Below are positions 52,893 to 61,990 of a stretch of 64,000 nt of DNA, one piece after another. Numbering within the stretch: position 1 is the first letter of the stretch; every line of letters starts with the position of its first letter. Location: positions 124,001 through 188,000 of the forward strand of contig NZ_JAPELX010000001.1 of the NCBI RefSeq assembly GCF_026343335.1, read 5' to 3'. Below the pieces are notes generated by a model, which worked only from the letters and a program-made list of their open reading frames with translations, did not search any database and was not told the origin of the DNA. Source of the DNA: Streptomyces sp. NBC_00078. GTDB lineage: Bacteria > Actinomycetota > Actinomycetes > Streptomycetales > Streptomycetaceae. Both the position numbers and the translations under genes were made by a program.

Positions 52893-55490
52893 TCAGGGCA
52901 TGATCTCGACGTACCCGCCGGTTCCGTGTACGCGGATCCGCTGCCCGTCCCGGATCAGGCGGGTGGCCTGCTCCACCCCTACGACGGCCGGCAAGCCGTA
53001 CTCCCGCGCGATCACCGCGCCATGGGTCATCAGGCCGCCCACCTCCGTCACCAGGCCCGCGATTCCCACGAACAGCGGCGACCAGCTGGGGTCCGTGAAG
53101 GTCGTGACCAGGATGTCGCCGGCTTCAAGATCGGCGTCCGCCATGTCGAGGATGACGCGGGCCCTTCCCTCGATGGTCCCGGCGGAGACCGCTAGGCCGA
53201 TCAGGGCGCCGTCCGGCACGTCGTCCCGCCGGTACGCCCCGGTGACGGCCTCACCATCCGAGGTGAGCACCCGGGGCGGTGTGAGCGCGTGGTACGACCG
53301 GAACGCGTCCTTGCGCTGCTGGATGAGCCGGCCGTCCACCTGGTTCGAGCGCACGACGTCGTGGAGTTCCTGGAACGTGAGGTAGAAGATGTCCTCCTTC
53401 TCAGGAAGCACCTTGCCCTGCACGAGGCGCTCGGCCTCGGCCAGCAGGGCCTGCTTGTAGACGAAGTAGCGGCTGACGATGCCGTACTTCGGGTACTCCC
53501 GGTACCCGATGAAGGTCCGGACCCGGTCGATCATCCGCTTGGTCTCGTCGGCTTTCCGGTCCCCGTCCGGCAGGGCCCGCAAGCGCGACAGCACGTCCTG
53601 TTCCTTCTTCTGTGCCTTTTGCCTCCCCTGCTCGAAGCGCCGCTCGGCGGCGCCCGGTTCGAAGTTCCTCACGTTGTCGAGGATCACGGGCACGAGTGTG
53701 GTGGGGCGCTCACGCCAACGTGGTCTCGTGATGTCGATCTCGCCGACGCAGCGCATGCCGTACCGGTCGAGGTAGGCCTCGATGGCTTCGCGCGCTTCGG
53801 TCCCGCCCGCGAGCTTGGCCAGCTCGTCCAGGAAGCCCTCGTCCTCGACGCCCTGCAGGAACTCAACTACCTCCGGATACGGGCGGATCACGTCCGCGAC
53901 GTCGAGCAGCGCCAGTCCCATCTCCGACGTGACGTTGTCGGGCGCGGACAGTGTGAGCGTGTCGGCCGCGTTCTTCTCCCCCAGCCACTCCTGCAGCTTG
54001 TCGTTGAGCCACCACGTGGCGTCCATCCCCGCCATGATCGCCTGAATGCTCAGCGGATCGCTGAGGACCCGCTTGTGCTCCTCGACGGCCTCCAGCAGGA
54101 AGTCGAACAGCGCAGGGCCCCTCTTGGTCCGAATGTCGCGCTCCAGCGAGGCGATGGACACTTTGCTGCGCTCGATCAGCTCGGTGACGATGGCCGGATC
54201 GGTTTCGATCGGGGCGGGCGCGGTGCCGGCCGGTGTCCGGCCGGGGCCCGCGTCCGGCAGCGACGGGACGAAATCGTCGCGGTCGAGGACGGTCTCCAGA
54301 GCGTCCCTGATCAGTGGATCGCCTCTCCCCACGGCGTCCAGGAGGCCTGCGCGGCTCGCGGGCGAGGCCAGGCGCCGGGTGACGTCGACGAACAGCCTCC
54401 CGCCGGCCTCGTGCATCGGCACCATGGCCGTCAACCGCCACATGGAGAGCCCCAGGGGCTTCATGGGGTCGGTCATCATCTGTCCGTGGCCGACGGAGAC
54501 GTAGACGTGATTCTCCTGGTCGCCGCTGTCCGGGATGGGGAACAGCGTCGTGATCGGCCGGCTCTGGACGATGTGGAAGACATCGTCGACCAGACACCAT
54601 TCGATGTCCTGCGGGCGGCCGAAGTGCGCTTCGATCCGACGCCCGAGCTGCACGAGCCGCACGGCCTGCGCATCCGTCAGCGCCGCTTGTTCCTGCTGCT
54701 GCGAGTCGATGGCCACTTCCTGTGTGCCACCGGCCGGCAGGGCGTGAACGGCACTCTGTTTGGCGGCGATCGTCCTCGCGACGACTTCGCCCTGTCGCAC
54801 CGTGAAGACGTCCGGGTTCACCAGTCCGGAGACCAGGGCCTCGCCGAGGCCGAAGCCGGCGTCCACGGTCGCGATCGTTCGGTTGCCCGTGACGGGGTCG
54901 GCTGTGAACAGGACGCCCGCCGCATGCGGGAAGACCATCCGCTGCACGACCACAGCCATGAGGACCGTACGGTGGTCGATGCCGTTCCGCTGGCGGTAGG
55001 TCACGGCCCGCTCGCTGAACAGCGAGGCCCAGCACCGGCTGACGTGCTGAAGAACCGCTGCCGGCCCCACGACGTTCAGGTACGTGTCCTGCTGCCCGGC
55101 AAAGGAGGCCGTCGGCAGATCCTCTGCCGTCGCGCTGGAGCGGACGGCGTAGGCGGCCTGCTCGCCGAACCGGGCGTGAGCGCCCGTGATCGCCGCCACG
55201 ACATCGCCCGGGACGGGCGTTTCTTCGACGGCCCGGCGAATCTGCGCGCTGAGTGTGCGGATCGACTCCCCGTCGTCCGGGTGCAGACGCGACAGCTGAT
55301 CGAGCAGATCCCCGATCGACGGCGCTTGCGCCATGACCCGCCGGAAGGCGTCTGTCGTCACGCAAAAGCCGCTTGGAACGCGGATGCCTTCGATCCGCGT
55401 CAGCCCGCCCAGGTGCGCGCCCTTGCCGCCGACGACGGCAACCTGCGTCTCGTCGACCTCCTGAAGATCCAGCACGTACTGCTCGATCAT
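52893..55490 (-). CDS. rph: Rifamycin-inactivating phosphotransferase
   Basis: 865 residues from ATG 55490 (GGGAGG seven bases upstream); the frame stays open upstream, but that part is not of the family. It transfers the beta-phosphate of ATP to the C21 hydroxyl of rifamycins through a phospho-histidine. Domains in order: ATP-grasp (VVGGKGAHLGGLTR, AVRSSATAEDLPTASFAGQQ, DAGFGLGEALVSGLVNPD), the rifamycin-binding middle domain, and the swivelling His domain with His823 in GGLMTHGAVIAREYGLPA. Closest to Streptomyces and Listeria RPH by wording. A rifamycin-associated inverted repeat lies upstream, as in the resistance genes of this class. Confidence 0.95.
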   Translation of the reverse strand: MIEQYVLDLQEVDETQVAVVGGKGAHLGGLTRIEGIRVPSGFCVTTDAFRRVMAQAPSIGDLLDQLSRLHPDDGESIRTLSAQIRRAVEETPVPGDVVAAITGAHARFGEQAAYAVRSSATAEDLPTASFAGQQDTYLNVVGPAAVLQHVSRCWASLFSERAVTYRQRNGIDHRTVLMAVVVQRMVFPHAAGVLFTADPVTGNRTIATVDAGFGLGEALVSGLVNPDVFTVRQGEVVARTIAAKQSAVHALPAGGTQEVAIDSQQQEQAALTDAQAVRLVQLGRRIEAHFGRPQDIEWCLVDDVFHIVQSRPITTLFPIPDSGDQENHVYVSVGHGQMMTDPMKPLGLSMWRLTAMVPMHEAGGRLFVDVTRRLASPASRAGLLDAVGRGDPLIRDALETVLDRDDFVPSLPDAGPGRTPAGTAPAPIETDPAIVTELIERSKVSIASLERDIRTKRGPALFDFLLEAVEEHKRVLSDPLSIQAIMAGMDATWWLNDKLQEWLGEKNAADTLTLSAPDNVTSEMGLALLDVADVIRPYPEVVEFLQGVEDEGFLDELAKLAGGTEAREAIEAYLDRYGMRCVGEIDITRPRWRERPTTLVPVILDNVRNFEPGAAERRFEQGRQKAQKKEQDVLSRLRALPDGDRKADETKRMIDRVRTFIGYREYPKYGIVSRYFVYKQALLAEAERLVQGKVLPEKEDIFYLTFQELHDVVRSNQVDGRLIQQRKDAFRSYHALTPPRVLTSDGEAVTGAYRRDDVPDGALIGLAVSAGTIEGRARVILDMADADLEAGDILVTTFTDPSWSPLFVGIAGLVTEVGGLMTHGAVIAREYGLPAVVGVEQATRLIRDGQRIRVHGTGGYVEIMP

Positions 55491-55764
55491 CGCGATACCT
55501 CCCAGGCAGCCGTGCCCCGATGCAGTGCACTGGCGGAACGAATCTCCGGCGTCTCCAGCTCTGTCGACTCTCTTGCCTTGCACGCCCTCACTTCTGGCTG
55601 ACTTCTCCGACGATCGGGCGGCGCGCCCCCCGCCCGGAACGCCCCTAACCGCACGGCCAGTCCCTCCACTGGTTCGACGTCGCCGCCTGGCCCGTACATC
55701 ACGCGCACGTAGTGCTCCCGTTTCCGCAGGTTGTGGCCTCGGCCGACGATTCTGCGCCCCGACC

Positions 55765-55785
55765 GGGGTCTTGCCGCAAGCCCCC
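55765..55785 (-). promoter_or_regulatory. RAE-like inverted repeat upstream of rph
   Basis: Arms 55765-55774 (GGGGTCTTGC) and 55776-55785 (GCAAGCCCCC) are inverted around one base with a single mismatch. This fits, from memory, the rifamycin-associated element found before rph, arr, rox and helR genes in actinobacteria, where it makes expression respond to rifamycin. It lies 275 bases before the start codon on the correct side. Confidence 0.8.
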
Positions 55786-55807
55786 CAGTCCGCTATAACT
55801 TGAGCAA

Positions 55808-55840
55808 GGCAAGGAGAGGTCTCCTTGCCCTTTGTGTTTT
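55808..55840 (+). terminator. Intrinsic terminator between the divergent rph and SpoIIE-type genes
   Basis: Nine perfect pairs (55808-55816 with 55821-55829), loop AGGT, then CTTTGTGTTTT. Oriented for plus-strand transcripts; no plus-strand gene precedes it, so it may stop antisense transcription coming out of rph. Confidence 0.6.
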
Positions 55841-56166
55841 CCCGTCCGCTGGATGACAGGCTTTCGCCCTCACACCGGCTGATGCCGACGCCCGGCCGAC
55901 CCCGCTGGAGCCACACCCCCTCCGCAGCCGACCGCGCGGCGACGGTGAACACGAACTCGCAGCGGGCTCCGCGACGCAGGGTGCGTGCCCGTTACTGTCT
56001 GCTCCTGCTCCTGGTGCCTCTGCTCACCCTTGCCCCTTCGGTGAAGACGGCGTGTGTGCTATCCAGGAGGTGTGCGGTAGGGATCTCGGGGCTCCATCGC
56101 ACGGACTCGGGACTGCCTCTCCGGCGCGCGCCGGAGTCAGCGAGCTGAGTGAGCTGAGTGAGCTGC
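55841..56166. other. Promoter region of the SpoIIE-type gene
   Basis: No gene. From 56142 the 9-base unit GAGCTGAGT is repeated 2.7 times up to the start codon. Confidence 0.5.
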
Positions 56167-58344
56167 ATGGACCCCACACCGTCCTCTTCGCCTGCTTCAC
56201 CGTTCGACATGGTCAGCGGTGCCCTGGCGGATTACATCCCCAAGGCCGGAAGCACGGCCGCCCCGGGCCCCGTCGCTTCGCAGAGCGACAGCCCTGCCCG
56301 GCGGCCCGTAGAGGACAGCCGGGAGGCCAGAGGTCAGGAACAGATCCTCGGGGCGGTCAACCTCGACCGGGATCTGAGGATCACCAGCTGCAATCTGGAT
56401 GCCGCCCCGTTCACCGGGGTGAGCGTCACACTGGGGGCCGCCTTCACCGAACTGCTGCCACCAGGTGACGTGCCGACGGTCACGCAGCGGTTGCGGAACG
56501 TTGTCGAGACGCGGCAGGCGCACGTTGCCCGGGTCCAGCGCTTGCGGCGGGACGACGGCACGGAACTCGTGGTCTCGATGAGTATCCTGCCGGCCGCAGC
56601 ACCACAGGGAGGGCTGACAGTCTCCCTGATCGCCATGGCCAGACGGCTGCACCTGTACGCTTCGGCAGCCGCGATCGGGACGTCACTGGACATCGGCGAG
56701 ACCGCGCAGTCCCTGGCCCAGTCCCTGCTGGCATGGGGGGACGTGGCGGCCGTCGACCTCGACTTCGCCGTCTGGACGGGCGAAGCCGTCACCGAGCAGG
56801 CGCACGAGCGCATCCGGCTGCGGCGGGCAGCCCTGGTGCCGGAGCGTGCCTGGCCCGAGGGATACCTGACGTGCGGGGACAACCTTCCCCGCGAAGCCAG
56901 CCGTCTGCTGGTCGGTGCGGTCACGCGCGACGACGTGCCGCAGGCCATCGTCATTCCCGACCGTGAGGCGATCGAGCGGGTACTCGGCGATGCCAGGCTG
57001 GTGCGCGCTTTGGTACCCGGCAACCGGCCGGCGAGTGTGGCCTGCATACCGCTGGTCGTGGAGGGACCGGAAGGCACAGCGGGACCCATCGTGCTGGGCG
57101 TGACGGAAGTCTGGCGACGGCCGGAGCGCCCGTTCCGTGACAGCGAACTGCTCGACCTGCAAGAACTCGTGGCCAAGACCGCCCGGCACGTGGACCTGGC
57201 CCGCCAGCATCAGCGCGAGCACGCCCAGGTACTGGCATTGCAGCGCCGGCTGCTGCCGCGGGCCGGCAGCGACACCATCGAGGTCGCCAGCGTCTATCTG
57301 CCCACCACCCCTGACAGTGCGGGCGTCGGCGGAGACTGGGTGAACAGCTTTCCGCTGCCCGGCGACCGGACCGCGCTGGTGGTCGGCGACGTCGTAGGGC
57401 ATGGCCTGGGGGCCGCGGCGGCCATGGGCCAGCTGAGCATGGAGGCCCGTGCGCTGCTGTCCGCGGGGCTGGGCCCAGGAGAGGTACTGGAGCGTCTGGA
57501 CGAGACGGTCACGCTCCTGGACGACACGGACGCGGGCCTCGCGGCCGGCTACAGCGCGCTGGGCTCGACGTGCTGCATCGCGGTCTACGATCCCGTCGAC
57601 CACCGGGTCACGATGTCCAACGCCGGCCACCTGCCTCCCATCCTCGTCCGTCCTGACGGCTCCGCCACCACCATCACGGGGCAGCCGCACCCGGGCCTGG
57701 GAGCTGAGTTCGCCGTACGGGAGCCGTTCGACGTGCAAGAGTTCGCCGCACCACCCGGCTCGCTCCTCGCCCTCTACACCGATGGTCTGGTGGAAGACCC
57801 CGTGGCCTCCCTCGACGAGGGCATCAGCAGGCTCACGGACGTGGTGCGTGAGGTGCATCCCTGGGACGATCTGCAGCGGACCGCGCGCCGCGTGGTCGCC
57901 GATCTGGCCCCGCAGGGACGCCTGCGCGACGACGTGACCCTGCTGCTCGCCCGCATGACCGGCCGGCGCAGCCGGGACACCGCGACCTGGCAGCTACCCG
58001 CCCGCGACGACACCGCCGCCCGCGCCCGCACCCTGGCCTCTGCTGCCCTGAGGCGGTGGCACACCAGCGACCAGGCCCAGGACAGTGCGCTGCTGGTGAT
58101 CAGCGAACTGGTCACCAACGCCGTCCTGTTCAGCACCGGGCCGGTCAGAGTGCGGCTGGTAAGAGCCGGGGGCCGCCTCATATGCGAGGTCGGCGACACC
58201 GGCAACGGCCGACCACGTCTGCGCCGCGGCCAGGTACTCGACGACAGCGGGCGCGGCCTGCACATCATCCACAAACTCAGCACACGCTGGGGGGTGCGGT
58301 GGACCAACGCCGGCAAAGCCGTCTGGGCGGAACTGGAACTGTGA
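56167..58344 (+). CDS. PAS-GAF-SpoIIE phosphatase fused to an anti-sigma-type kinase
   Basis: 725 residues from ATG 56167; GTG 56158 is an alternative and neither has a clear ribosome-binding site. Domains: PAS (~55-160), GAF (~165-345, ASAAAIGTSLDIGETAQSL start), PP2C/SpoIIE phosphatase (~350-590, GGDWVNSFPLPGDRTALVVG, GHGLGAAAAMGQLS, SNAGHLPPILV, YTDGLVED, DDVTLLLAR), and an HATPase_c_2 kinase (~610-725, ISELVTNAVLFST, CEVGDTGNGRP, DDSGRGLHIIHKL). Kinase and phosphatase acting on an anti-anti-sigma protein are thus joined, a partner-switching regulator with ligand-sensing PAS/GAF input. Its target sigma is unknown. Confidence 0.92.
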   Translation: MDPTPSSSPASPFDMVSGALADYIPKAGSTAAPGPVASQSDSPARRPVEDSREARGQEQILGAVNLDRDLRITSCNLDAAPFTGVSVTLGAAFTELLPPGDVPTVTQRLRNVVETRQAHVARVQRLRRDDGTELVVSMSILPAAAPQGGLTVSLIAMARRLHLYASAAAIGTSLDIGETAQSLAQSLLAWGDVAAVDLDFAVWTGEAVTEQAHERIRLRRAALVPERAWPEGYLTCGDNLPREASRLLVGAVTRDDVPQAIVIPDREAIERVLGDARLVRALVPGNRPASVACIPLVVEGPEGTAGPIVLGVTEVWRRPERPFRDSELLDLQELVAKTARHVDLARQHQREHAQVLALQRRLLPRAGSDTIEVASVYLPTTPDSAGVGGDWVNSFPLPGDRTALVVGDVVGHGLGAAAAMGQLSMEARALLSAGLGPGEVLERLDETVTLLDDTDAGLAAGYSALGSTCCIAVYDPVDHRVTMSNAGHLPPILVRPDGSATTITGQPHPGLGAEFAVREPFDVQEFAAPPGSLLALYTDGLVEDPVASLDEGISRLTDVVREVHPWDDLQRTARRVVADLAPQGRLRDDVTLLLARMTGRRSRDTATWQLPARDDTAARARTLASAALRRWHTSDQAQDSALLVISELVTNAVLFSTGPVRVRLVRAGGRLICEVGDTGNGRPRLRRGQVLDDSGRGLHIIHKLSTRWGVRWTNAGKAVWAELEL

Positions 58345-58349
58345 TGCCT

Positions 58350-58625
58350 GATGTGACTCCTCCCCGTCCTGAACGACGGGGCTTTTCGGCATGCCGGGTC
58401 GGCGTTGCGACGGACCAGCCCGGCCCGTAATACGTTGGTGGCTCCCACTGTGTCGGCGTGCGCGGTGTGGCCGCATGCGAGGCAGTGGAACTTCTCCTGG
58501 GTGGGCCGGTTCCCGTTGGCGGTGCGCCCGCGTTCGGAGCATTCGCGGGAGGGGTTGCGGGGGTCCACGACGATCACTTCCCACCCGGCGCTTTCAGCCC
58601 GGCTGCAGATCAGGAACACCCGCAA
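58350..58625 (-). pseudogene. C-terminal fragment of an IS605-type TnpB/OrfB gene
   Basis: The minus strand reads AESAGWEVIVVDPRNPSREC, then EKFHCLACGHTAHADTVGAT and NVLRAGLVRRNADPACRK, ending in SGRSHI-like TGRSHI, all classic for the zinc-ribbon C-terminus of TnpB. The first Cys pair is broken (CSER instead of CPxC). The catalytic RuvC part is absent. Confidence 0.8.
58362..58381 (+). terminator. Hairpin after the SpoIIE-type gene, probably an IS605-type end
   Basis: CCCCGTC and GACGGGG flank CTGAAC, followed by CTTTTCGG, 17 bases after the stop. Same-looking hairpins mark the right ends of IS200/IS605 elements, and the adjacent minus-strand DNA is a fragment of their TnpB-type gene; here it can serve as terminator. 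Confidence 0.6.
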
Positions 58626-58709
58626 CCGGCGTCATCGATCGACTTGTTTCGACGGATGCCGGTAGGCGTCACGCCGCAGTTCTCGTGAACGCCGCCGAGG
58701 AAACGTGAG

Positions 58710-59894
58710 TCAAAGCCACTCCCCCTCCAGGGCCGTGGCCGTCAGCCCGGGCGCGGCTGCGTACAGCACGGTGCGGCTGCCTGTTTTCTGGCCGGCGTCG
58801 TGCGCGCGCCGCAGTATGTCGAGTACGGCAGCGCCACCGCGGTTGCCGGTGGTGTAGCCGGCCCGGCTGTACGCCAGAAGCCCCTCGGGCCACCCCTCGG
58901 GCATCGTCTGTTCCATGTACTCCAGCACCCGGGTCCCTCCGGGATGGGCGAGCAGCAGATCGGGATGCCACGGGTGTTCGTCGTCCTGGTGGCGTGTGCT
59001 CAGCCACTTCCACATCGCGGCAACCGTCTCCTGGACGGCGCGCGGCCCCCGGCGGTCCATCACGAAATGTGTGCCGTCGGCCCGAGTGTCCAGCCAGTGC
59101 AGGTCTGCGGTTTTGGGCAGGGTGTGGTGCCAGGCCGCGTCCAGCCGCAGGACCGACTCCGCCCTGGGGCGGCCGGTGACCACCACGGCAACGGCGGTGT
59201 CCGCGAACAGCAACCGGACGATGAGGGATTCCAGCGTGTCGTCGGCGGGCTGGTAGGTGGTGCTGAGCGCCTCCGATATGACCACCAGCACCACCCGGTC
59301 GGGGTCCACGGCGACCAGGTCGGCCGCCAGCGCCAAGGATCGGGTTCCGGCGATGCAGGCCCATTGACTGGCCGGCAGCAGCAGTACGTCGCTACGCAGC
59401 GGGAGGCGGTTGAACAGGGAGAGGTCCAGCCCCGGCAGGGCGGGGGTGGTGGAGTGACTGGTGATCAGACAGTCCACGTCGGAGGTGTGCAGCCCGGCTG
59501 TCTCGAGGGCTTCGCGGGCTGCGCGCTCCCCGTACGACTGCACAGCCGCCCAGGCCGGCGCGGTGCGCTCCTGGATGGTCTGGGGCGCTGGTATCTCCTC
59601 CAGCGCAGCGATCGCCCGGTCCACCTCCTGGTCGCTGAACCCACCACGGGCCAGAGCTTCACGGGCCGGACCAACGCCCGGAGTTCGCAAGCCGCTCTCC
59701 CTGCTGGGCGCGACGGCTGACTCCAACGGCAGCATCCATCCGCGGGAGGCGATTCCCGTGCTCTCGGCGATGCCGTCAATCCGGGCCAGCCACGGGGCCT
59801 GCGGATGTCGATTACGCACTTCGGCCAGGATGTCGCCGGTTTTCACGGCGTGTTCGCCGTGTACCACGGCGGGAGGACACAGGTAGGCGCCCAC
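58710..59894 (-). CDS. Type III polyketide synthase
   Basis: 394 residues from GTG 59894 (AAAGGGG six bases upstream). The thiolase-fold triad is in place: Cys180 in ASQWACIAGTRS, His317 in LLAHPGGTRVLEY, Asn351 in YTTGNRGGAAVLDI. Length and spacing match chalcone-synthase-like enzymes, which extend a CoA starter with malonyl-CoA and cyclise it. The N-terminus (GAYLCPPAVVHGEHAVKTGD) is unlike germicidin or alkylresorcinol synthases I know, so the product cannot be named. No tailoring genes adjoin it. Confidence 0.9.
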   Translation of the reverse strand: MGAYLCPPAVVHGEHAVKTGDILAEVRNRHPQAPWLARIDGIAESTGIASRGWMLPLESAVAPSRESGLRTPGVGPAREALARGGFSDQEVDRAIAALEEIPAPQTIQERTAPAWAAVQSYGERAAREALETAGLHTSDVDCLITSHSTTPALPGLDLSLFNRLPLRSDVLLLPASQWACIAGTRSLALAADLVAVDPDRVVLVVISEALSTTYQPADDTLESLIVRLLFADTAVAVVVTGRPRAESVLRLDAAWHHTLPKTADLHWLDTRADGTHFVMDRRGPRAVQETVAAMWKWLSTRHQDDEHPWHPDLLLAHPGGTRVLEYMEQTMPEGWPEGLLAYSRAGYTTGNRGGAAVLDILRRAHDAGQKTGSRTVLYAAAPGLTATALEGEWL

Positions 59895-60084
59895 AATACG
59901 CCCCTTTCTCCGCGAATCTTGACGGCGCAAAGTGGCCGTAACCTGCCCAAATCGGCAGAGTGTGGCCAAGGTGCCGCTGTAGCACTCTACTTCGCATCCG
60001 GCCGCCAAATGGCTGAATTTTTGGTCTCTTCGCCCTGCGCGCCAACTCCTCGGCATGGTATGTGATCGCGGTCACCGCGCCGCC
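59895..60084. other. Promoter region of the type III PKS gene
   Basis: AT-richer than the surroundings near 60000-60030, no clear promoter boxes and no gene. Confidence 0.4.
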
Positions 60085-60290
60085 GCGGCCGACGTGTCTC
60101 TGACGGATCCGACGACGGGCGCCGTCTACGGCGAGATCGAGAGGCTCGCCCCGGGCACGGTCCGCCCGTTGCGGGAGACCCTGGGCAACGGCTCGTACGC
60201 CTTCGAGCGCCTGCCCGACGACACGGATGCCTCACCGGCCCCACCGTGCGGATCACAAGCGGCGGCGCGGTACGGAGCGGGCCTGCCGCC
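60085..60290 (+). pseudogene. Fragment resembling the cupredoxin domain of EfeO-type iron-uptake proteins
   Basis: VSLTDPTTGAVYGEIERLAP, then RPLRETLGNGSYAFERLPDD. After a one-base shift near 60225 the next block LTGPTVRIT follows. These are the strands I recall from Streptomyces EfeO-like proteins. About 60 codons, no start, no M75 domain. Assignment is tentative. Confidence 0.45.
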
Positions 60291-60319
60291 GTCCTGCTGA
60301 TGGTCCTAGAACTCGACCG

Positions 60320-60460
60320 TCTGGCATCCTCGGCCGCCGCGCACCTCTGTCTGGATGCCGCAGGCGCGGCGACCGCCAACGGCACCGAGCTGATCCTGTG
60401 GACCTGCAACGGCCAGGACCATCAGGAGCTGGCCCTGATCGACGTCGTAGTCCTGTCCGC
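60320..60460 (+). pseudogene. Fragment of a ricin-type beta-trefoil module
   Basis: CLDAAGAATANGTELILWTC, then NGQDHQELAL. This is one QxW repeat of a ricin CBM (consensus CLD...NGT.LQLW.CNG..NQ.W), with the final Trp lost. It directly follows the EfeO-like fragment in the shifted frame, so two unrelated remnants are joined. Confidence 0.7.
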
Positions 60461-60514
60461 GGCCGGCAGTTCGGGCCGGCTTCCGCGGTTCCCGAGGGCA
60501 AACGTGGTGCACCG

Positions 60515-61990
60515 TCAGATCCGCTGGTCGCCGGGCGACCGGTTGACGCCGTAGCACTGCAGGATGCGGCGTACCCCGCCAGAGCGCAGACACGCTCCAG
60601 CCGTGATCACGATCACAGCGGTGCCGTAGGCCCATGCCTGGAGGGGGAAGCCGGGCAGGAGGCGGCCGGCGAGGTAGAGGGCGGTGCCGGCGAGGGTGAC
60701 GGTCAGCCATTCCCAGCGGCCGTCCATGGCCACGAGCGCGACCACCAGCAGGGAGTACCAGGGGTAGCTCGGGGAGAAGAGGAGCAGGGCGGTACCGGTG
60801 AGCAGCAGGGCGCCGCGCCAGGGGCGGGCCGGGTCCCCGCGCCACCACACGTACAGGCCGATCAACGCGAGCAGGGCGGCCGCTGTCATGCCTGCGGCGA
60901 CGTCTGGCAGCAGTAGCCTCAGCAGGGCGAAGCGGCGTACGTGGCCGGGTTCATAGCCCTCCTCGTGAAGATAGCCGGGCAGGTAGCCGAGGACCCCCGT
61001 GCCGGAGGCCGCGACGTAGGGCAGGTAGGCGAGGGCGACGGCGGCGACGGAGGCCACGACGACGCGCAGGACGCGGGCCGGGCCGCGCTGTCCCGACAGG
61101 GCGCCGGGCAGGACGAGCAGAGGCAGGAGTTTGACGGCGATCGCCGCGCCGAGCAGCGTGCCGCGGCGGGTCCCCGCGGTGGCGGTGCCGAGTGCGAGGA
61201 CGACGAACAGGACGCCGAGGGTGTCGATATGGGCGTTGTTGACCGCTTCCAGAGCGACGGCGGGGCACCAGGCCCACAACGCGGCCCGGGCCGGGGCCCG
61301 CTGCGGGTCACCGCGACGACGCAGGACGCGGAGCAGGGCGAGGGTCGTGCCGAGGGCCAGGACGGCGCCGCCCACCTGGAGCGGCTTGTGGTGGCTGTCC
61401 GGCGGGGACAGCGTGTGAACGGCGAGGTACCAGCCCTCGGCGACCGGGGGATAGATGGTGGGGACGGTAGGCCGGTTGATACGGACGCAGAGGCCACTGC
61501 CGGTGTGGGTGAGCCCCCACCCCTTGCAGGCTTGTTGTGTGGGGAACAGCCAGTGGTCCCGCAGGTGGGCGAGCTCGGGTGCGGCGGGCGGGTAGGCGTA
61601 CGGGGAGATTCCGGCGGCCTGGACGCGGCCGTCCCAGGCATAGCGGTACATGTCGTTGCTGGTGCGCGGCTGCGCGGTGAGCCCGGCCAGGGCGACCGCG
61701 GCCGAACCGACGAGCACAAGGACAGTCGCGGCCCCGGCCGGAACCTTGCGTACGGTCCACACCGCCGCGGCGAACAGGGTCCAGGCGACGGCGTATCCGG
61801 CCAGCAGCCGGCCGGGGGCGCTGTGATTGTCGCCTGCCTGGAGGGTGTCGACGACAACGGCGGTCAGGGCTGTGAGAAGGACCGCGGTCACGGCGATGCG
61901 GAAGCGGGTCCTCTGTGCGGTGGGACGCGGAGAAGGGGGTACGGCGGAGTGACCCGAGTCCTGCCGGTGCGCGGTGGCGGTGTCGGTCAT
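60515..61990 (-). CDS. Polytopic glycosyltransferase (GT87/GT39-like, DUF2029 type)
   Basis: 491 residues from ATG 61990, overlapping the stop of the methyltransferase (ATGA). About eleven hydrophobic segments; the first extracytoplasmic loop holds SNDMYRYAWDGRVQAAGISP, the Asp/Arg-rich motif of polyprenyl-phosphate-sugar-dependent glycosyltransferases, and YPWYSLLVVALVAMDG lies near the end. It would transfer a sugar from a lipid carrier outside the membrane. It is the last gene of the operon. Confidence 0.88.
   Translation of the reverse strand: MTDTATAHRQDSGHSAVPPSPRPTAQRTRFRIAVTAVLLTALTAVVVDTLQAGDNHSAPGRLLAGYAVAWTLFAAAVWTVRKVPAGAATVLVLVGSAAVALAGLTAQPRTSNDMYRYAWDGRVQAAGISPYAYPPAAPELAHLRDHWLFPTQQACKGWGLTHTGSGLCVRINRPTVPTIYPPVAEGWYLAVHTLSPPDSHHKPLQVGGAVLALGTTLALLRVLRRRGDPQRAPARAALWAWCPAVALEAVNNAHIDTLGVLFVVLALGTATAGTRRGTLLGAAIAVKLLPLLVLPGALSGQRGPARVLRVVVASVAAVALAYLPYVAASGTGVLGYLPGYLHEEGYEPGHVRRFALLRLLLPDVAAGMTAAALLALIGLYVWWRGDPARPWRGALLLTGTALLLFSPSYPWYSLLVVALVAMDGRWEWLTVTLAGTALYLAGRLLPGFPLQAWAYGTAVIVITAGACLRSGGVRRILQCYGVNRSPGDQRI

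Noticed and set aside
53289..55601. A 770-codon plus-strand frame opposite rph
   Set aside because: Antisense shadow; the minus strand carries every rph motif.
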